Shown piece by piece: positions 19,576 to 30,528 of a DNA stretch of 64,000 nucleotides. How positions within the stretch are numbered: position 1 is the stretch's first letter; every line of letters begins with the position of its first letter. A program made the position numbers and the translations under genes. The notes beneath the pieces were generated by a model. That model searched no databases. It was not told the DNA's origin and saw only the letters and a list, made by a program, of their open reading frames with translations. The stretch comes from Candidatus Endolissoclinum faulkneri L2 (GTDB lineage Bacteria > Pseudomonadota > Alphaproteobacteria > Thalassobaculales > Thalassobaculaceae): positions 821,266-885,265 of the forward strand of contig NC_019566.1 in the NCBI RefSeq assembly GCF_000319385.1. The letters are read 5' to 3'.

Positions 19576-20448
19576 AAAAAGAAGATTATATGCTATTCCC
19601 ATACCGTAATAATTTTATTAATAACAAAACAAAATATGCACAATATTAGTAGAGACAACAAGCGATCAACTGCACGATAATAAAAACAATAACTAACTAT
19701 TTACTCAGCAAAAAAATTTAATTTAAATGTAAATATTAAATCGACAAGCTTTAAGCTTTGTTCTATTGTAATAGCTAATTTTTTTATAAAAAATACATAA
19801 CCTATTGATACTTTGATCAGATAGCCTTCACTAATAATATTTATACGTGCTCTTGAGAAAATTTTATGCAAAGTAAAGTGAAAAAGATATACATGATACT
19901 TTACAATTTTTATTATATCAAGATTAGCATGTAAGTATAATGTATTTTTAGTTAAAAAAAATTATAATACATTGTCCAATGCTTTAATTATAATTATGTC
20001 GAACATAACATCAACAAACGTATGCAATGCAGCTTAAGCAGTGTCCAAAGTGGGGATATGTTTATTAAGAGCAAAAATTTTAACCTAAGGTAGCTAAATA
20101 GAATGTTTAATAATTCAGCATTAAAAATACTCCAATATTCAACTTACTCTTTTAAGAAGAAGATATTATCTGATTAATATTTAATATTAAAAATAAAAAT
20201 TATAAAGGTTTCTTAGTTACTGTCTTAATATTTTAAGTTTTAACTGAAATTTACCTAAAGGTAAAGTATACAGTATTAATTTTATATTTACAAACCTGAC
20301 TTTTCTAATAGATAAAGATTTTATTTATTATTGAATAGCGTTATCGCAAATAACTTATTATATGCATTCCTTTTATAGACAAACTATATAATAAAAGTTA
20401 GATAAATATACCACTTAATATATGAACTTTATTTTTTTTGTTACTCAA

Positions 20449-20498
20449 AGCAGCATTCTATGCTAATAATTTGAGGATTATTAGCATAGAATGCTGCT
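20449..20498. repeat. Perfect inverted repeat, 22-bp arms, 6-base loop
   Basis: The left arm (20449-20470, beginning AGCAGCATTC) and right arm (20477-20498, ending GAATGCTGCT) pair without mismatch around TTGAGG. It is much longer than an ordinary terminator stem and lacks a T-tract. It sits in gene-free DNA, about 0.9 kb after rsmA and 1.8 kb from msrA. Confidence 0.9.
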
Positions 20499-21530
20499 AC
20501 ATTAAACACTGCCTAAATGAAAAACAAAAAATTAAATTTATTGCGAATCAAAACTAATTATTTACGAATGATTAAAAGATTAGTTAGACAGCATCTTTCT
20601 CGCTAAGCAAGATAATCTACTAAGGCCAGAACCTGTGCGAATAAACTTAATCTCTAGATCTATATAAATAATAATCAAACTAAATTTTATTATTATATGA
20701 CATTTAACATTCTAGACAGCCTGGCATTGCACAGAATTTCTCATCTAAGTGCGGCAATTAATTTGGTGTTAGTACTCATCCTACAAGTCAATTTAAATTA
20801 TAATTGATTAGTAGAATAAGCTATATGCAAAAAAATCGTAATTATTTAGATGCTTTTAAATTAGAAGATTGTTAGTTAGTTGTTCAAGCTATCAAAGCGA
20901 TCTCAATAAATTTTAATATCATAAAGTATATTGTCATTGTACGATTTAGAGCAACCTACAGTGAGCTTTGCTTATTAAGCGTTTAGCTATTAGCATATTT
21001 TATTTTATAACAAGCTAATCAAACTTAACTCTAATGATCATCTTTATTTGCTTTACAAAAGTAAAAAGCAGTTAATCGCCTAATCGAGTTATAAAAATAT
21101 TAATTTTTAATTAATCTAAATTACCTTACCTGAATAAAGGTTAAATATTGATTTAAAAAGCATCATGAGCAAAAGCATGCGTAGGCATCCTAAAAATATT
21201 TGTCTAACTGGCTATTATTTTAGGCAAGGAAATCAATACATAGATACCAACAAATACAATAAATATTTAATATGTCTTCGAAAAGAAGCTACTTGTCATT
21301 AACTTAATTTAAATATAGTACATAAATTTCTACTCAGAACGTTAATAAATAGTTTTTTTGTTCTGAAAATATGTTTTAATTTAGTATGAGAAAACATCAA
21401 CAACCAGTATCATTGCAATAATCTACGCAAAAATAGCGCTATAATTATAGATTAATTTATTTTTTTTATTAGATTATTTTGCAACTAAACATTCCAAACT
21501 TAAGCATTAATACATTACTTAACGTAACGG

Positions 21531-21551
21531 TTTCTTTTGAAGAAATTTTTT
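21531..21551 (+). terminator. Possible weak intrinsic terminator
   Basis: Stem TTTCTT/AAGAAA with loop TTG, followed directly by six T. The stem is almost entirely A/T, and no gene lies just upstream, so function is doubtful. Confidence 0.25.
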
Positions 21552-22326
21552 GATAAAAAACTATATTGTAAATATAGGGCCGACAAATCATACAATCATG
21601 CTACAATGCAGTAGAATTTTATTTATTCTGTTTATTAGACTATTATTAGTATAAAATAGTGCGCTACCAAGATTATGCCTCACCATTTTTAAATAGTCAC
21701 AGTGAGCAAACACTTTTAATCTTTAAATTAACATTTAAAGCCTATATAAGTTAAATTTAACAAATATATTAAACTATCTTCCATAACTAACATTTATGAC
21801 TCACATCAACCAGCCAAAACCAATTTTCACAGTTAAATTTTTCTCTAAAAGAGAATCTATTCGTAACTAAAAAAAACAATATACACAATGAAATACTTAG
21901 ATAAATCTAATAAATAAGATTATAAACAATGCATCTAAAAATATTTTAATTAAAAAAAATAATGCTGCTAATAAGTTACTTTAAATTAATTGCTATAAAA
22001 TACAAATTATTTTAAAATAAGTATAAAATTTATTATAATGCAATTAAACTTAATTTAAAATCGGCTAAGACATTAAAGTAAAGCAATACTTAGCGATTTT
22101 CTACTAAAAAACAATCATCTTAGTCTATATTGCGTTGCAATAAATCAGAAAGTTATTCTAACATTATTCTACTCGATCAAAACGATAAATTACTAATATC
22201 AGCCCAAACCATTATAGGCAAGCTTATATAATATTTATATAGTAATCTATGTTATTTGCTTAACATTAAATAACTAATAAATATTTTATAAAGCCATCCC
22301 GTTATATGTAAAATTGCACACTATCT

Positions 22327-22791
22327 CTATTTATTTTCAAATAATCCCTTGCAAAGCTTAGATAGAAACTGCTGATGGTATTCTTCAGCACGCCAAAAAA
22401 TATCAAATTTGACAATCTCGGTAGCTATCTTAACGCCATTTACTACCAACTTTTCCTTCGCTGCATAAGCAAAGCGTTCCTGCTCTGCATTATCAAAGAA
22501 TACAACCGAGCGATACTGATTGCCAACATCCAGCCCTTGACGATTAACCAAAGTTGGATCGTGAAAATTAAAAAATATTCTCAGCAAATCTTCATAACCC
22601 ACTTTACTCTTATCAAATTTAATATTTGCTACTTCTGCATGACCAGTCGTGCCACTACAAACCTCTTCGTAAGTTGGATTATCCTTATTTCCACCACAAT
22701 ATCCTACGGATACGTCAACCACACCAAAAACGTAACGAAAATGCTCTTCTAATTTCCAAAAGCAGCCTGCTCCAAAAATCGCTTTGGACAT
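22327..22791 (-). CDS. msrA: Peptide-methionine (S)-S-oxide reductase MsrA
   Basis: Repairs oxidised methionine (S-sulfoxide) in proteins using a reactive cysteine; 154 aa. The catalytic motif is GAGCFWKLEE with Cys10; the common form is GCFWG, so Lys replaces Gly. VSVGYCGG, YEEVCSGTTGHAE and VGNQYRSVVF are family blocks. A resolving cysteine may be the one in the C-terminal KLCKGLF. The ribosome binding site is weak (AAGAAAG). The gene is isolated: more than 2.5 kb lies between it and each flanking gene. Confidence 0.95.
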   Translation of the reverse strand: MSKAIFGAGCFWKLEEHFRYVFGVVDVSVGYCGGNKDNPTYEEVCSGTTGHAEVANIKFDKSKVGYEDLLRIFFNFHDPTLVNRQGLDVGNQYRSVVFFDNAEQERFAYAAKEKLVVNGVKIATEIVKFDIFWRAEEYHQQFLSKLCKGLFENK

Positions 22792-25306
22792 ATCGATCTT
22801 TCTTAATATTTATTAATGATGCAAAATTTATAGTAATCCTATGGTATTGAATTAGTCAAGTGTTGTACAATTTGCCCTGTGGGCAATTAAAGTAGCTCGA
22901 GCTATTATAGCTTAGAAGCTTTTTTAACTATCCCTTATCTTCAATCCAATTAACAGCACTATGAGCTTTTTCGCTTAGTGACAATAAACTTCACAGCTAG
23001 GGCCGTTTTTTAAAAAGAGTTTATTAATCTGGACTACAATTCTGTTCTAATTTTTACTTTTAAAGTGTACATCCTGTTAGTAAAGTTTTATTTTGTTGTT
23101 CCGTTTGCGAGAATATCGTTTTTTATTATTTTAAATTGTTCAGCAAGCGTTTAAAATTTCTTTAATGTTCTAATAAAGAAATTAAAGAAAAAAAACAAAT
23201 AACTTAATTTTTATTTTTTCTCATTAATTAATTTATCTGTTTAAAAAAAATTTTTAATATTCTTAGGCATCTTTAAACTAATGTTTAAAATAAAATAAGT
23301 TCAATATGCCAATCCTCTGTACTAAAAATTAGGATAATCTCCCAAAAAATTTTTAATTAACTTTTTGAAAAATTACCCTATCGATGCCAAAATCAGTTCA
23401 TTGTTACAAATGATTAGTTGACAAGGTACTAAAACTAAAACAACTAATATCGGTTATTATTTGTACAAGTGATATTCAATCATATAGTGCGTAGAATATA
23501 AAAGTAATTTTAATAGCCATTAAGATAAAAGCTGTAGAAGTTTTTTGCCGTACCATAATTAAAAAAATCAAAATTTAATATTTCTACCACTAAGGTATTT
23601 TTAATGTATTATTCTTTATTAAAGATGTATCTAAATTAAATGGTAGTAATGGACTATATTATAGTCTGGAATAGATAATGTAAGTAATGGTATATTAATT
23701 AGCGAGTTAGCTATAAGCAAAAAATGAAACTGTTATCGAAAAAGCGCTAGATAAATTTCTTCAGCGTAGAAGACCATCGACTACAGTAGTAAAGTGTTAT
23801 GGATGGTGATATTTAGATTAAAAATCTCTAAGTAAATAAAGTTCGACACCTGATCGCTTATCAAAAGCGAAGTATCTTTGAAAGCATTTAATTATTTGAA
23901 CTTAGTTTCAATTAAACAATGGATTAACATTTGCTACAATAATTGTGTAACTCATTGGAATTTTTAATAACTCAAAATAGCTGTTGATATTTTATATGCT
24001 TAAAAGCTAATGCTATATTATTAAGCATTTTCAATAAATAAGGAAACGATTAATTCTAAGTAAGCAAGCATTGATCTTCCTATGATAATATCAAAATATT
24101 TTATTGTACTTTTGCTATTATATTCAACAATTTAAAAACTAATTTTGAATTAACCAAACTTATTAAGTATCGTAAGTTTTTAAAAAAGTAACTTAATAAA
24201 ATAATTATATATTGCTTACTTACTAAAGTAAACGAGCGTAATTTTGTTGAAGCTATGCAAGTTAATTTACAATTTAGCCCATTCTATCCGATCTTAACTG
24301 TAGATACTAAAATTGATAATTATCTACCTAATCTATTGTACAATATAGAAGTCATTTGAGGATTCGAAGCAATGCTCATAACCTTAAATATCCTGAAACT
24401 ATTCAGTAAATCCTGAGTATTTAAATACTCCAAATAACTCAAATAATTAAATAGCATATTAGTGATCTTAAAACAACTGAGAAGCTAGTAATTTTGACAA
24501 ACTTTTTATATTATTCTTTTCTTTTATAAAGAATTATTATGATTATAATATTTTAAGAAATGAATGAAGATATAATGCATACCCGAGAAGGATTAATGAT
24601 TTTTATGTTAGCTGATTTAGTAAAACAGCTATTTTATAGCCTTTGGCTCTGGCAATCAATGACAAAAACTGTGAATTTGAGATTTGTTGAATATAACTTG
24701 TTTATTAAGTAGAAATATCCTATAAGATAAAATCCTAAAATTAAAATCATAAGCTAGATATTTGCAACGTCGATAATAATAAATTATCAAGCATAAAATT
24801 GTACTTTACTAGATTAAGTACAAGACTATGACTAGATTTTTTCCGCAAAAGATCTTAAGTTTATTATTGAAGTAATTGATGATAGCCCTATTCGTCGTAA
24901 TGATTCTACATTGTAGAAAATCCTGAAATGCTTTAAGTAAAATTAAAAAAAGATAGCATCAGGCTTAGACTAACAAAGATTATAGTAGTTAAAAAAATGC
25001 TTATAGCTTTTAAAAACACTTAATTATACTCGAATATATGGCAGCAAGATTGTACTCTCTATACAAAAATTTAACAAAAAACACCACTTAATTTAGCTTA
25101 AGACGTATAACTACTCACGTTAAACTTTTAATAATTGTTATATTTAGTACAATTAAAGATATAAAACTTATGCAAGTAAATAAATTATACTATTTTATGC
25201 TGTAATGTGGAAGATACTGTAAATATATTTAGAATATATGTTTAATATCTTAATGAATTTGTAGTTTGTTGGATAATTAAATGCTAGCACGGATTTAGGA
25301 AACTTC
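22792..25306. other. Long gene-free stretch with possible gene fossils
   Basis: About 2.5 kb without an intact gene. A GC-containing hairpin (TTGCCC-TGT-GGGCAA, 22872-22886) and a 12-bp palindrome (22893-22904) lie just upstream of msrA. Short open patches with near-coding composition occur at 22928-22984 (minus) and 23717-23809 (plus), and possibly at 24212-24360, 24560-24712 and 24840-24917 (plus). They are too short and unlike any family I recognise, so none is called as a gene. Confidence 0.5.
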
Positions 25307-26653
25307 ATGAATGATATTTTAGCGCATGATTTACTTGCAGATATTTTAAATCAAGCAAAAAAAATCGGAGCTGACGCAGCTGATACTATTTTAGTGCAGG
25401 AGATCTCTCAGTCAGTATCGCAACGTCTCGGCAATACGGAGGCGATAGAGAGATCGGAAGATTGCAAACTTGGTTTACGAGTGTTTGTTGGCAATCGACA
25501 AGCAGCAGTTTCCACAACTGACTTCAAAAAAAATGTTTTAAATAACATGATTGAGCGAGCAATAGCCATGGCTAAAGTAGCACCAGAGAATTCATATGCT
25601 GGTCTAGCTGATCCTACACAAATAGCTCGTAAATGGCCTTACATTGAGATGTTTGATAAAACTGAGTTGAGTGTGGATAATTTGATTGAGCGCGCCCAGT
25701 CTGCTGAAGATGCTGCTCTCGCCGTGTCTGGTATTACAAATTCTGAAGGAGCCGAGGCACGTTTTACAGTTTCCGAAGTAACGATGTCTGCAACCAATGG
25801 ATTTATTGGAGCTTACAAGCAATCCAGCTACTCATTGGGAGTAGCTGTTATAGCGGGTACTGACTGCACAATGGAGCGTGACTACGATTACACTGCTAAA
25901 GTGTTTGACGAAGATTTGGATAAACCAGCTGATGTGGGTCGTCAGGCTGGGGAGCGTACCGTGCGTCGATTAAATCCACGGCCAGTAAAAACTTGTCGGG
26001 TGCCGGTAGTTATTGAACCGCGTGCAGCTCGCTCGATGCTTAACTATTTTGCATCAGCAATCAGCGGTTTAGCCATCGCTCGAGGTACAAGTTTTTTAAA
26101 ATATTCTATGAATAATCAACTATTCCCTGAAAACATTCGTATTATGGATGAACCACATCGACCTCGCGGTTTTCGTTCTAAGCCATTTGATGCAGAAGGA
26201 CTAGCTACAAGCCCGCGTGCGGTGGTCGATAACGGTAGACTAACCAGTTGGATCTTAGATTTAACTACTGCCCGCCAGCTTGGGCTTGATAGCACGGCTA
26301 ACGCGGTGCGCAGTACCAGCAGTAATCCTGAGCCAAGCGTTAGCAATTTTTACATGATACCTGGTAAACTATCACCCAAACAGTTAATCAATGAGGTCGA
26401 GCAAGGATTGTTTATTACTGACTTGATGGGAACAAGCGTCAATTTAATTACAGGTGATTATAGCCAGGCTGCTGTTGGATATTGGATCAATAATGGGGAA
26501 ATTACTTATCCGGTATCAGAAATAACTATAGGCGGACACTTAGAAAAAATGTTTGCTTCAATAGTCGCTGCTAACGATTTAATGTTTCAATATGGAACAG
26601 ATTGCCCAACTATCCGGATTGATGGCTTAACTGTTGCTGGCAAGGGAGAATAA
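25307..26653 (+). CDS. pmbA: TldD/PmbA-family metalloprotease subunit PmbA (TldE)
   Basis: PmbA pairs with TldD to form a cytoplasmic zinc protease that processes small peptides (microcin B17 and CcdA in enterobacteria); 448 aa, normal. PmbA is the partner lacking the metal-binding HExxxH motif, and none is visible here. Family features include GVAVIAGTDCTMERDYDYT, the central PVVIEPRAARSML, and the C-terminal FITDLMGTSVNLITGDYSQAAVGYWINNGE (split across the domain). AGGA precedes ATG 25307. TldD is not in the window. A short perfect hairpin follows the stop (26660-26678). Confidence 0.93.
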   Translation: MNDILAHDLLADILNQAKKIGADAADTILVQEISQSVSQRLGNTEAIERSEDCKLGLRVFVGNRQAAVSTTDFKKNVLNNMIERAIAMAKVAPENSYAGLADPTQIARKWPYIEMFDKTELSVDNLIERAQSAEDAALAVSGITNSEGAEARFTVSEVTMSATNGFIGAYKQSSYSLGVAVIAGTDCTMERDYDYTAKVFDEDLDKPADVGRQAGERTVRRLNPRPVKTCRVPVVIEPRAARSMLNYFASAISGLAIARGTSFLKYSMNNQLFPENIRIMDEPHRPRGFRSKPFDAEGLATSPRAVVDNGRLTSWILDLTTARQLGLDSTANAVRSTSSNPEPSVSNFYMIPGKLSPKQLINEVEQGLFITDLMGTSVNLITGDYSQAAVGYWINNGEITYPVSEITIGGHLEKMFASIVAANDLMFQYGTDCPTIRIDGLTVAGKGE

Positions 26654-27497
26654 TTAATCAGATAATGTAACATTATCTTTGGTTATCGCTGAATTTGTTT
26701 TCAATTCCTTAATTGGAAAATGTACTAATTGATGAATGAAGCTTATCTATGAATCAAACGTTTACTATTTTCTAATATTAAGTCAATGCTTTTGTCTAAA
26801 ACTTCGTATAATAAGATGAATAGATTTGCATTTTAATATTAATTAGTTAATTTTATTATTTTAAATAGTTGCTCGTATTTTAATTAATAACTAAATCTTA
26901 AAACACGTCATTAAGACTTAACCAGTAAATCTAGCATTATAAAGATGTTGATTTTGCTGTCTAAATAACACCGCATCCGTAGTAGCAATTATCCAAAAAG
27001 CAAGATCTCTAAGTTAACGTGTAGCGCTAAAATCTTACATTCTAACATTAATAAAAGTGTATAATTTAAGCATACCGGGAAATATCCAACCTAAAAAAGC
27101 TTTATTTTTATAAAGTATACAAATTTATATGATTATGATCATAAACTAAACTTCATTTAAAAATGACACCAAACTTTTCGAGAAAAATTTTATTTCGTTT
27201 TTAGTAAAACTATTATAGCAACAGATTAATCAATTCCTTTTAGCGTCTATTGATTAATACAACATGTAGTTCCTTAGATCTAATACATGTTACTAATTAC
27301 TATCTTTTAGTAACACTAAATTTAACTGACTAAAAATAAATAGCTTTTTATTAGTGAAATATCAATCGTTACTTACTTTTATAATTAATTAATTGATTAG
27401 TTATAAACTGCGAGGCAAATAGAAATTACATTCATAATATAATAAAGGCGTTTCGAACTAATCAAGATTGTGTATGGTATTTCTTTGTTAAAATAGA
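26654..27497. other. Gene-free AT-rich stretch between pmbA and tRNA-Ser
   Basis: It contains the pmbA 3' hairpin (26660-26678), a bulged hairpin (26699-26722), and inverted repeats with 10-bp arms (27225-27234 and 27249-27258) and 9-bp arms (27288-27296 and 27307-27315). No gene is supportable. Confidence 0.55.
26660..26678. repeat. Short perfect hairpin after pmbA
   Basis: Arms AGATAATGT and ACATTATCT meet across a single base. It lies 7 bases after the pmbA stop and may stabilise or end its mRNA, but only TTTGG follows rather than a clear T-tract. Confidence 0.45.
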
Positions 27498-27586
27498 TGG
27501 CGGACGGAGTGGGATTCGAACCCACGAGGGAATTGCACCCTGGCGGTTTTCAAAACCGCTACCTTCAGCCGCTCGGTCATCCGTCC
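27498..27586 (-). tRNA. tRNA-Ser (anticodon UGA)
   Basis: Reads 5' to 3' from 27586: acceptor GGACGGA pairs with TCCGTCC, discriminator G, and the CCA tail is encoded at 27500-27498. The anticodon stem-loop is CGGTT-TTTGAAA-AACCG, giving TGA. The long variable arm (GGGTGCAATTCCC) is diagnostic of serine tRNA. The T-loop is TTCGAAT within GTGGG...CCCAC. Confidence 0.96.
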
Positions 27587-29618
27587 TTGTAAAGGAAGCA
27601 TGTTAACATTTCACAGATCAATGTATCATCATACCAAGTGATGATGCGTTAAGGTTATAGTAAATGCAATTGTATACCTAGGACAGACCAATAGATATCT
27701 TAAAAATATTAACAATTTATTATTATTAATCGATTTTAATGCAAATTAAATTTATAAAGAATTTATATTCTAGTTGTGTAACTATATTTGAATTTTTTTT
27801 TGTAAAGTGATGAAATCTTAGCCATTTTTAACAATTCTAAGGATGTATAGTACATATCCTTACTTATATACTCTTACTTTGATCAAATTATTTTAAAAAT
27901 GATAACAGTATAATTTTACTCTTTCTTAGACTAATTCATAATTAAGCATTTATAAATTCATATGATGAATTGTATAATGCATTTAGTTTTTCATCGATAT
28001 TCAAACATTATGCATTGCTTTAAGCAAATATCAAAATCGTTTATCTATAGGATATGTTTAATGTTTAAGTAACAGAAAAAAGATAAAACTTCTTTTATTA
28101 TTAGTATAATACTTTAGAAATAACAAGGTTTTTAGTATTTTTATCTAAATTAACACAACCTAGATTATTGCTGTCGAAATATTACTCGAAAAACAATACT
28201 AACTGTCTTGTCGTTGGTTAACCATCAACTTTTAAAAGCAATATTAATAAATACTCTATTTAAATTACTATTGATATATATAATCAAAAATTACCTATGA
28301 TTGCTAACGATTTTCTTAATAATTTTCTTTTAATATAAAATTGTTTCTCTTAATACCTATAATAAACATGTATTTCCGCTCACAGTAAATTTTTAAAGAC
28401 AACAGCTTGATCAACAATAAAGTGATAATTTCATTACTTCTATAACGCAATAAGCTATCATACTAAATTTAATCCTTATACATCTAGTAAGCATTTTTCT
28501 ATTCTTTATAGAATGCAAATAAATCGTAAGAATTAATAGCTTTAGTCTAAATAAATACAGTTAATTAATATAAGGCAGACTCAAATTCTTACTATAGCTT
28601 AATCTATACTAAAATAGTCTATCTTAAAGATCCTCTCACATTGAGAAATGTTAATAAATATAATACATATTGCTCAACTTCTACAGCAAAACAATCATTA
28701 ATTTTAGCAATCAAGCTGCGCCAATATCTACAAATACGATGCTGTAATCTAACCTCAAATAACTCTAGTACTAGCAAATACTAATTTTTTACAATTTCTT
28801 GTTGTAAGATGTAACTTTCTTTTAAAAGATAGCTAGCCACAAAACACCAAATCAACTCTATAATTTTTGTCTACCAGCGCCAAAACATAATAAAGTTTAA
28901 CAAAGAATTCTACAACATTATTTTCTTTAGTAATCACATTACTAAATATTTAATTATAAAAATTAACTTTATAATCAACATAAATAGTTTATTAAAAAAT
29001 AAATAATATTTAATTATTTAAATTTATCATAAAAATAGTGATAACAAAGCTTTTTATTTGTATCTCTAGTAATTTTTTAGCAAAGATACTAATATCCTAA
29101 ATCTAAAAAAGTATTGCTGAATGATTAGCTAAATATAAACTTATGAACGCTAAAAGTAAAATGCATTTTCTAATTTAATCATTAAATAAATCTCTACCAC
29201 TCACTCAATAAATTAAAATACCTTTGACTTAATCGCAGTAATAAAAATATACGTTAAAATAAAAAAATAATGTATTATTTATTATTTTATAGGATATGAA
29301 GCACTCGTTACTGTACACTAAAATAACCGTAATTATCTATTAATCAAGAAGTTAATGCTTATCACTCCTCGTAATTTCCGCATAAAATATTTGAATTTAT
29401 CATTCAGCACTATCGAAAGAAATTACACGAAATCAGCACTGCTGAAAAAAAACATACTGTATAATTAAATAGTGCAGCAAAACATAATCACAATTATTTT
29501 AATTTATGGATATTCAACTTATTAATTCAATTATTTGATCATTATTCTAGCAAAATTGCTAATGCTAATATAATTATATTACATTTCTAATGTTACATGG
29601 GGTAATGTTAAAAACATA
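27587..29618. other. Gene-free AT-rich stretch (2.0 kb)
   Basis: No gene or RNA that I can support. A 7-bp inverted repeat lies beside the tRNA (around 27624-27644), a 10-bp palindrome TGGTTAACCA near 28214, and a 9-bp hairpin with 3-base loop at 28926-28946. All are within what A/T-rich sequence could give by chance. Confidence 0.55.
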
Positions 29619-30143
29619 ATGATTCTGTTACAAAGTTATTTTTTAATTCGACCATGGTTCCCAACCATAATTTTAATTGTAGCATTTATCCTGACTAGTT
29701 GCTCACAAACAGATATATTGGAAAATATAGAGAACACTAATTATAACCAAAGATACTATGATCATAGAAAAAGATATAAGCTTGGCGCTGCTTACAAAGT
29801 CCAAGGCGTTTGGTATTATCCGAAGAAAGAATTAAATTACTCAGAAGTCGGTATTGCTTCTTGGTATGGACCAGGGTTCAACGGCAGAAAAACAGCTAAT
29901 GGAGAAATTTTTAACGATAACAAATTAACTGCTGCGCACCGCACCCTGCCAATGCCAAGCTTAGTACGAGTAACAAATTTGATAAACAATCGTTCATTGA
30001 TCGTACGCATAAACGACCGTGGGCCGTTTTCTCGTGGTCGAATCATCGACTTATCACGCCGTAGCGCTAAGCTTTTAGGATTTGTAAATAAAGGAACGGC
30101 TCGAGTTCGTGTTGAAGTAGTAAAGTTAAGAAGACATCGTTAG
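29619..30143 (+). CDS. rlpA: RlpA-family lipoprotein (septal-ring lytic transglycosylase family)
   Basis: Exported lipoprotein of 174 aa with a double-psi beta-barrel domain. RlpA proteins bind peptidoglycan lacking stem peptides and in some bacteria cleave it during cell separation. A hydrophobic signal segment (about 10-25) ends in the lipobox LTSC (Cys28). The barrel domain spans about 76-170 with GIASWYGPGFNGRKTANGE, LTAAHRTLP and the catalytic-type IVRINDRGPF. It lacks the C-terminal SPOR domain found in longer homologues. It sits 385 bases before the D,D-carboxypeptidase, a conserved alphaproteobacterial pairing. Maturation would depend on the Lol system found further on. Confidence 0.93.
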   Translation: MILLQSYFLIRPWFPTIILIVAFILTSCSQTDILENIENTNYNQRYYDHRKRYKLGAAYKVQGVWYYPKKELNYSEVGIASWYGPGFNGRKTANGEIFNDNKLTAAHRTLPMPSLVRVTNLINNRSLIVRINDRGPFSRGRIIDLSRRSAKLLGFVNKGTARVRVEVVKLRRHR

Positions 30144-30528
30144 GTACTAGCGCTATAGAAGAAAAAAAATAATTACTTTCGTGCGTAAATTAAATAATAA
30201 ATTATCCAGTACGCCACATTTTGTCGAAAACAAATATAGCATTTGTTCAGATAAATAGATTTTATCAAGAAAGCTTGATGTAGCACGTATCAAAAACTCT
30301 ATCAGAGTATTAAATCCGTTTACCAAATAATATCGATCACATGATACAAACAATATCGAATAATTATTCACTAATCAAATATAATATCTTTGCATATTAT
30401 ATTTATAAAAAATTTTTAATATGTTAAATCTAATTACAAAACAGTGTGTTTTGTATTAATTTGCAAACCAAAATACTTTTAAAGTTAATGAATACTAATT
30501 CACTTGTATCGTCAATGGATAGCTGAAA
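30144..30528. other. Gene-free stretch between rlpA and the carboxypeptidase gene
   Basis: Nothing recognisable. A 72-codon minus-strand frame across 30153-30371 has no family resemblance and an A/T-driven composition. A promoter for the carboxypeptidase is expected here, but I see no clear one. Confidence 0.5.

Larger units (their letters stand above)
19576..22326. other. Longest gene-free stretch in the window (2.75 kb)
   Basis: No convincing gene. It holds a 22-bp perfect inverted repeat at 20449-20498. A less AT-rich patch at 20580-20678 has a 32-codon minus-strand frame, and an A/T hairpin followed by six T lies at 21531-21551. Smaller repeats include arms of 8 bp at 21721-21740. Everything else is featureless A/T-rich sequence. 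Confidence 0.6.

Noticed and set aside
24361-24375. GGATTCGAAGC resembling a tRNA T-loop
   Set aside because: No acceptor, D-arm or anticodon stem can be formed around it.
24560-24712. 50-codon plus-strand open frame starting MNEDIMHTREG
   Set aside because: No ribosome binding site and no recognised family. A rough estimate from stop-codon frequency suggests that dozens of frames this long occur by chance in the non-coding sequence here.
30153-30371. 72-codon minus-strand frame after rlpA
   Set aside because: Composition follows the A/T background and there is no ribosome binding site or recognisable motif.
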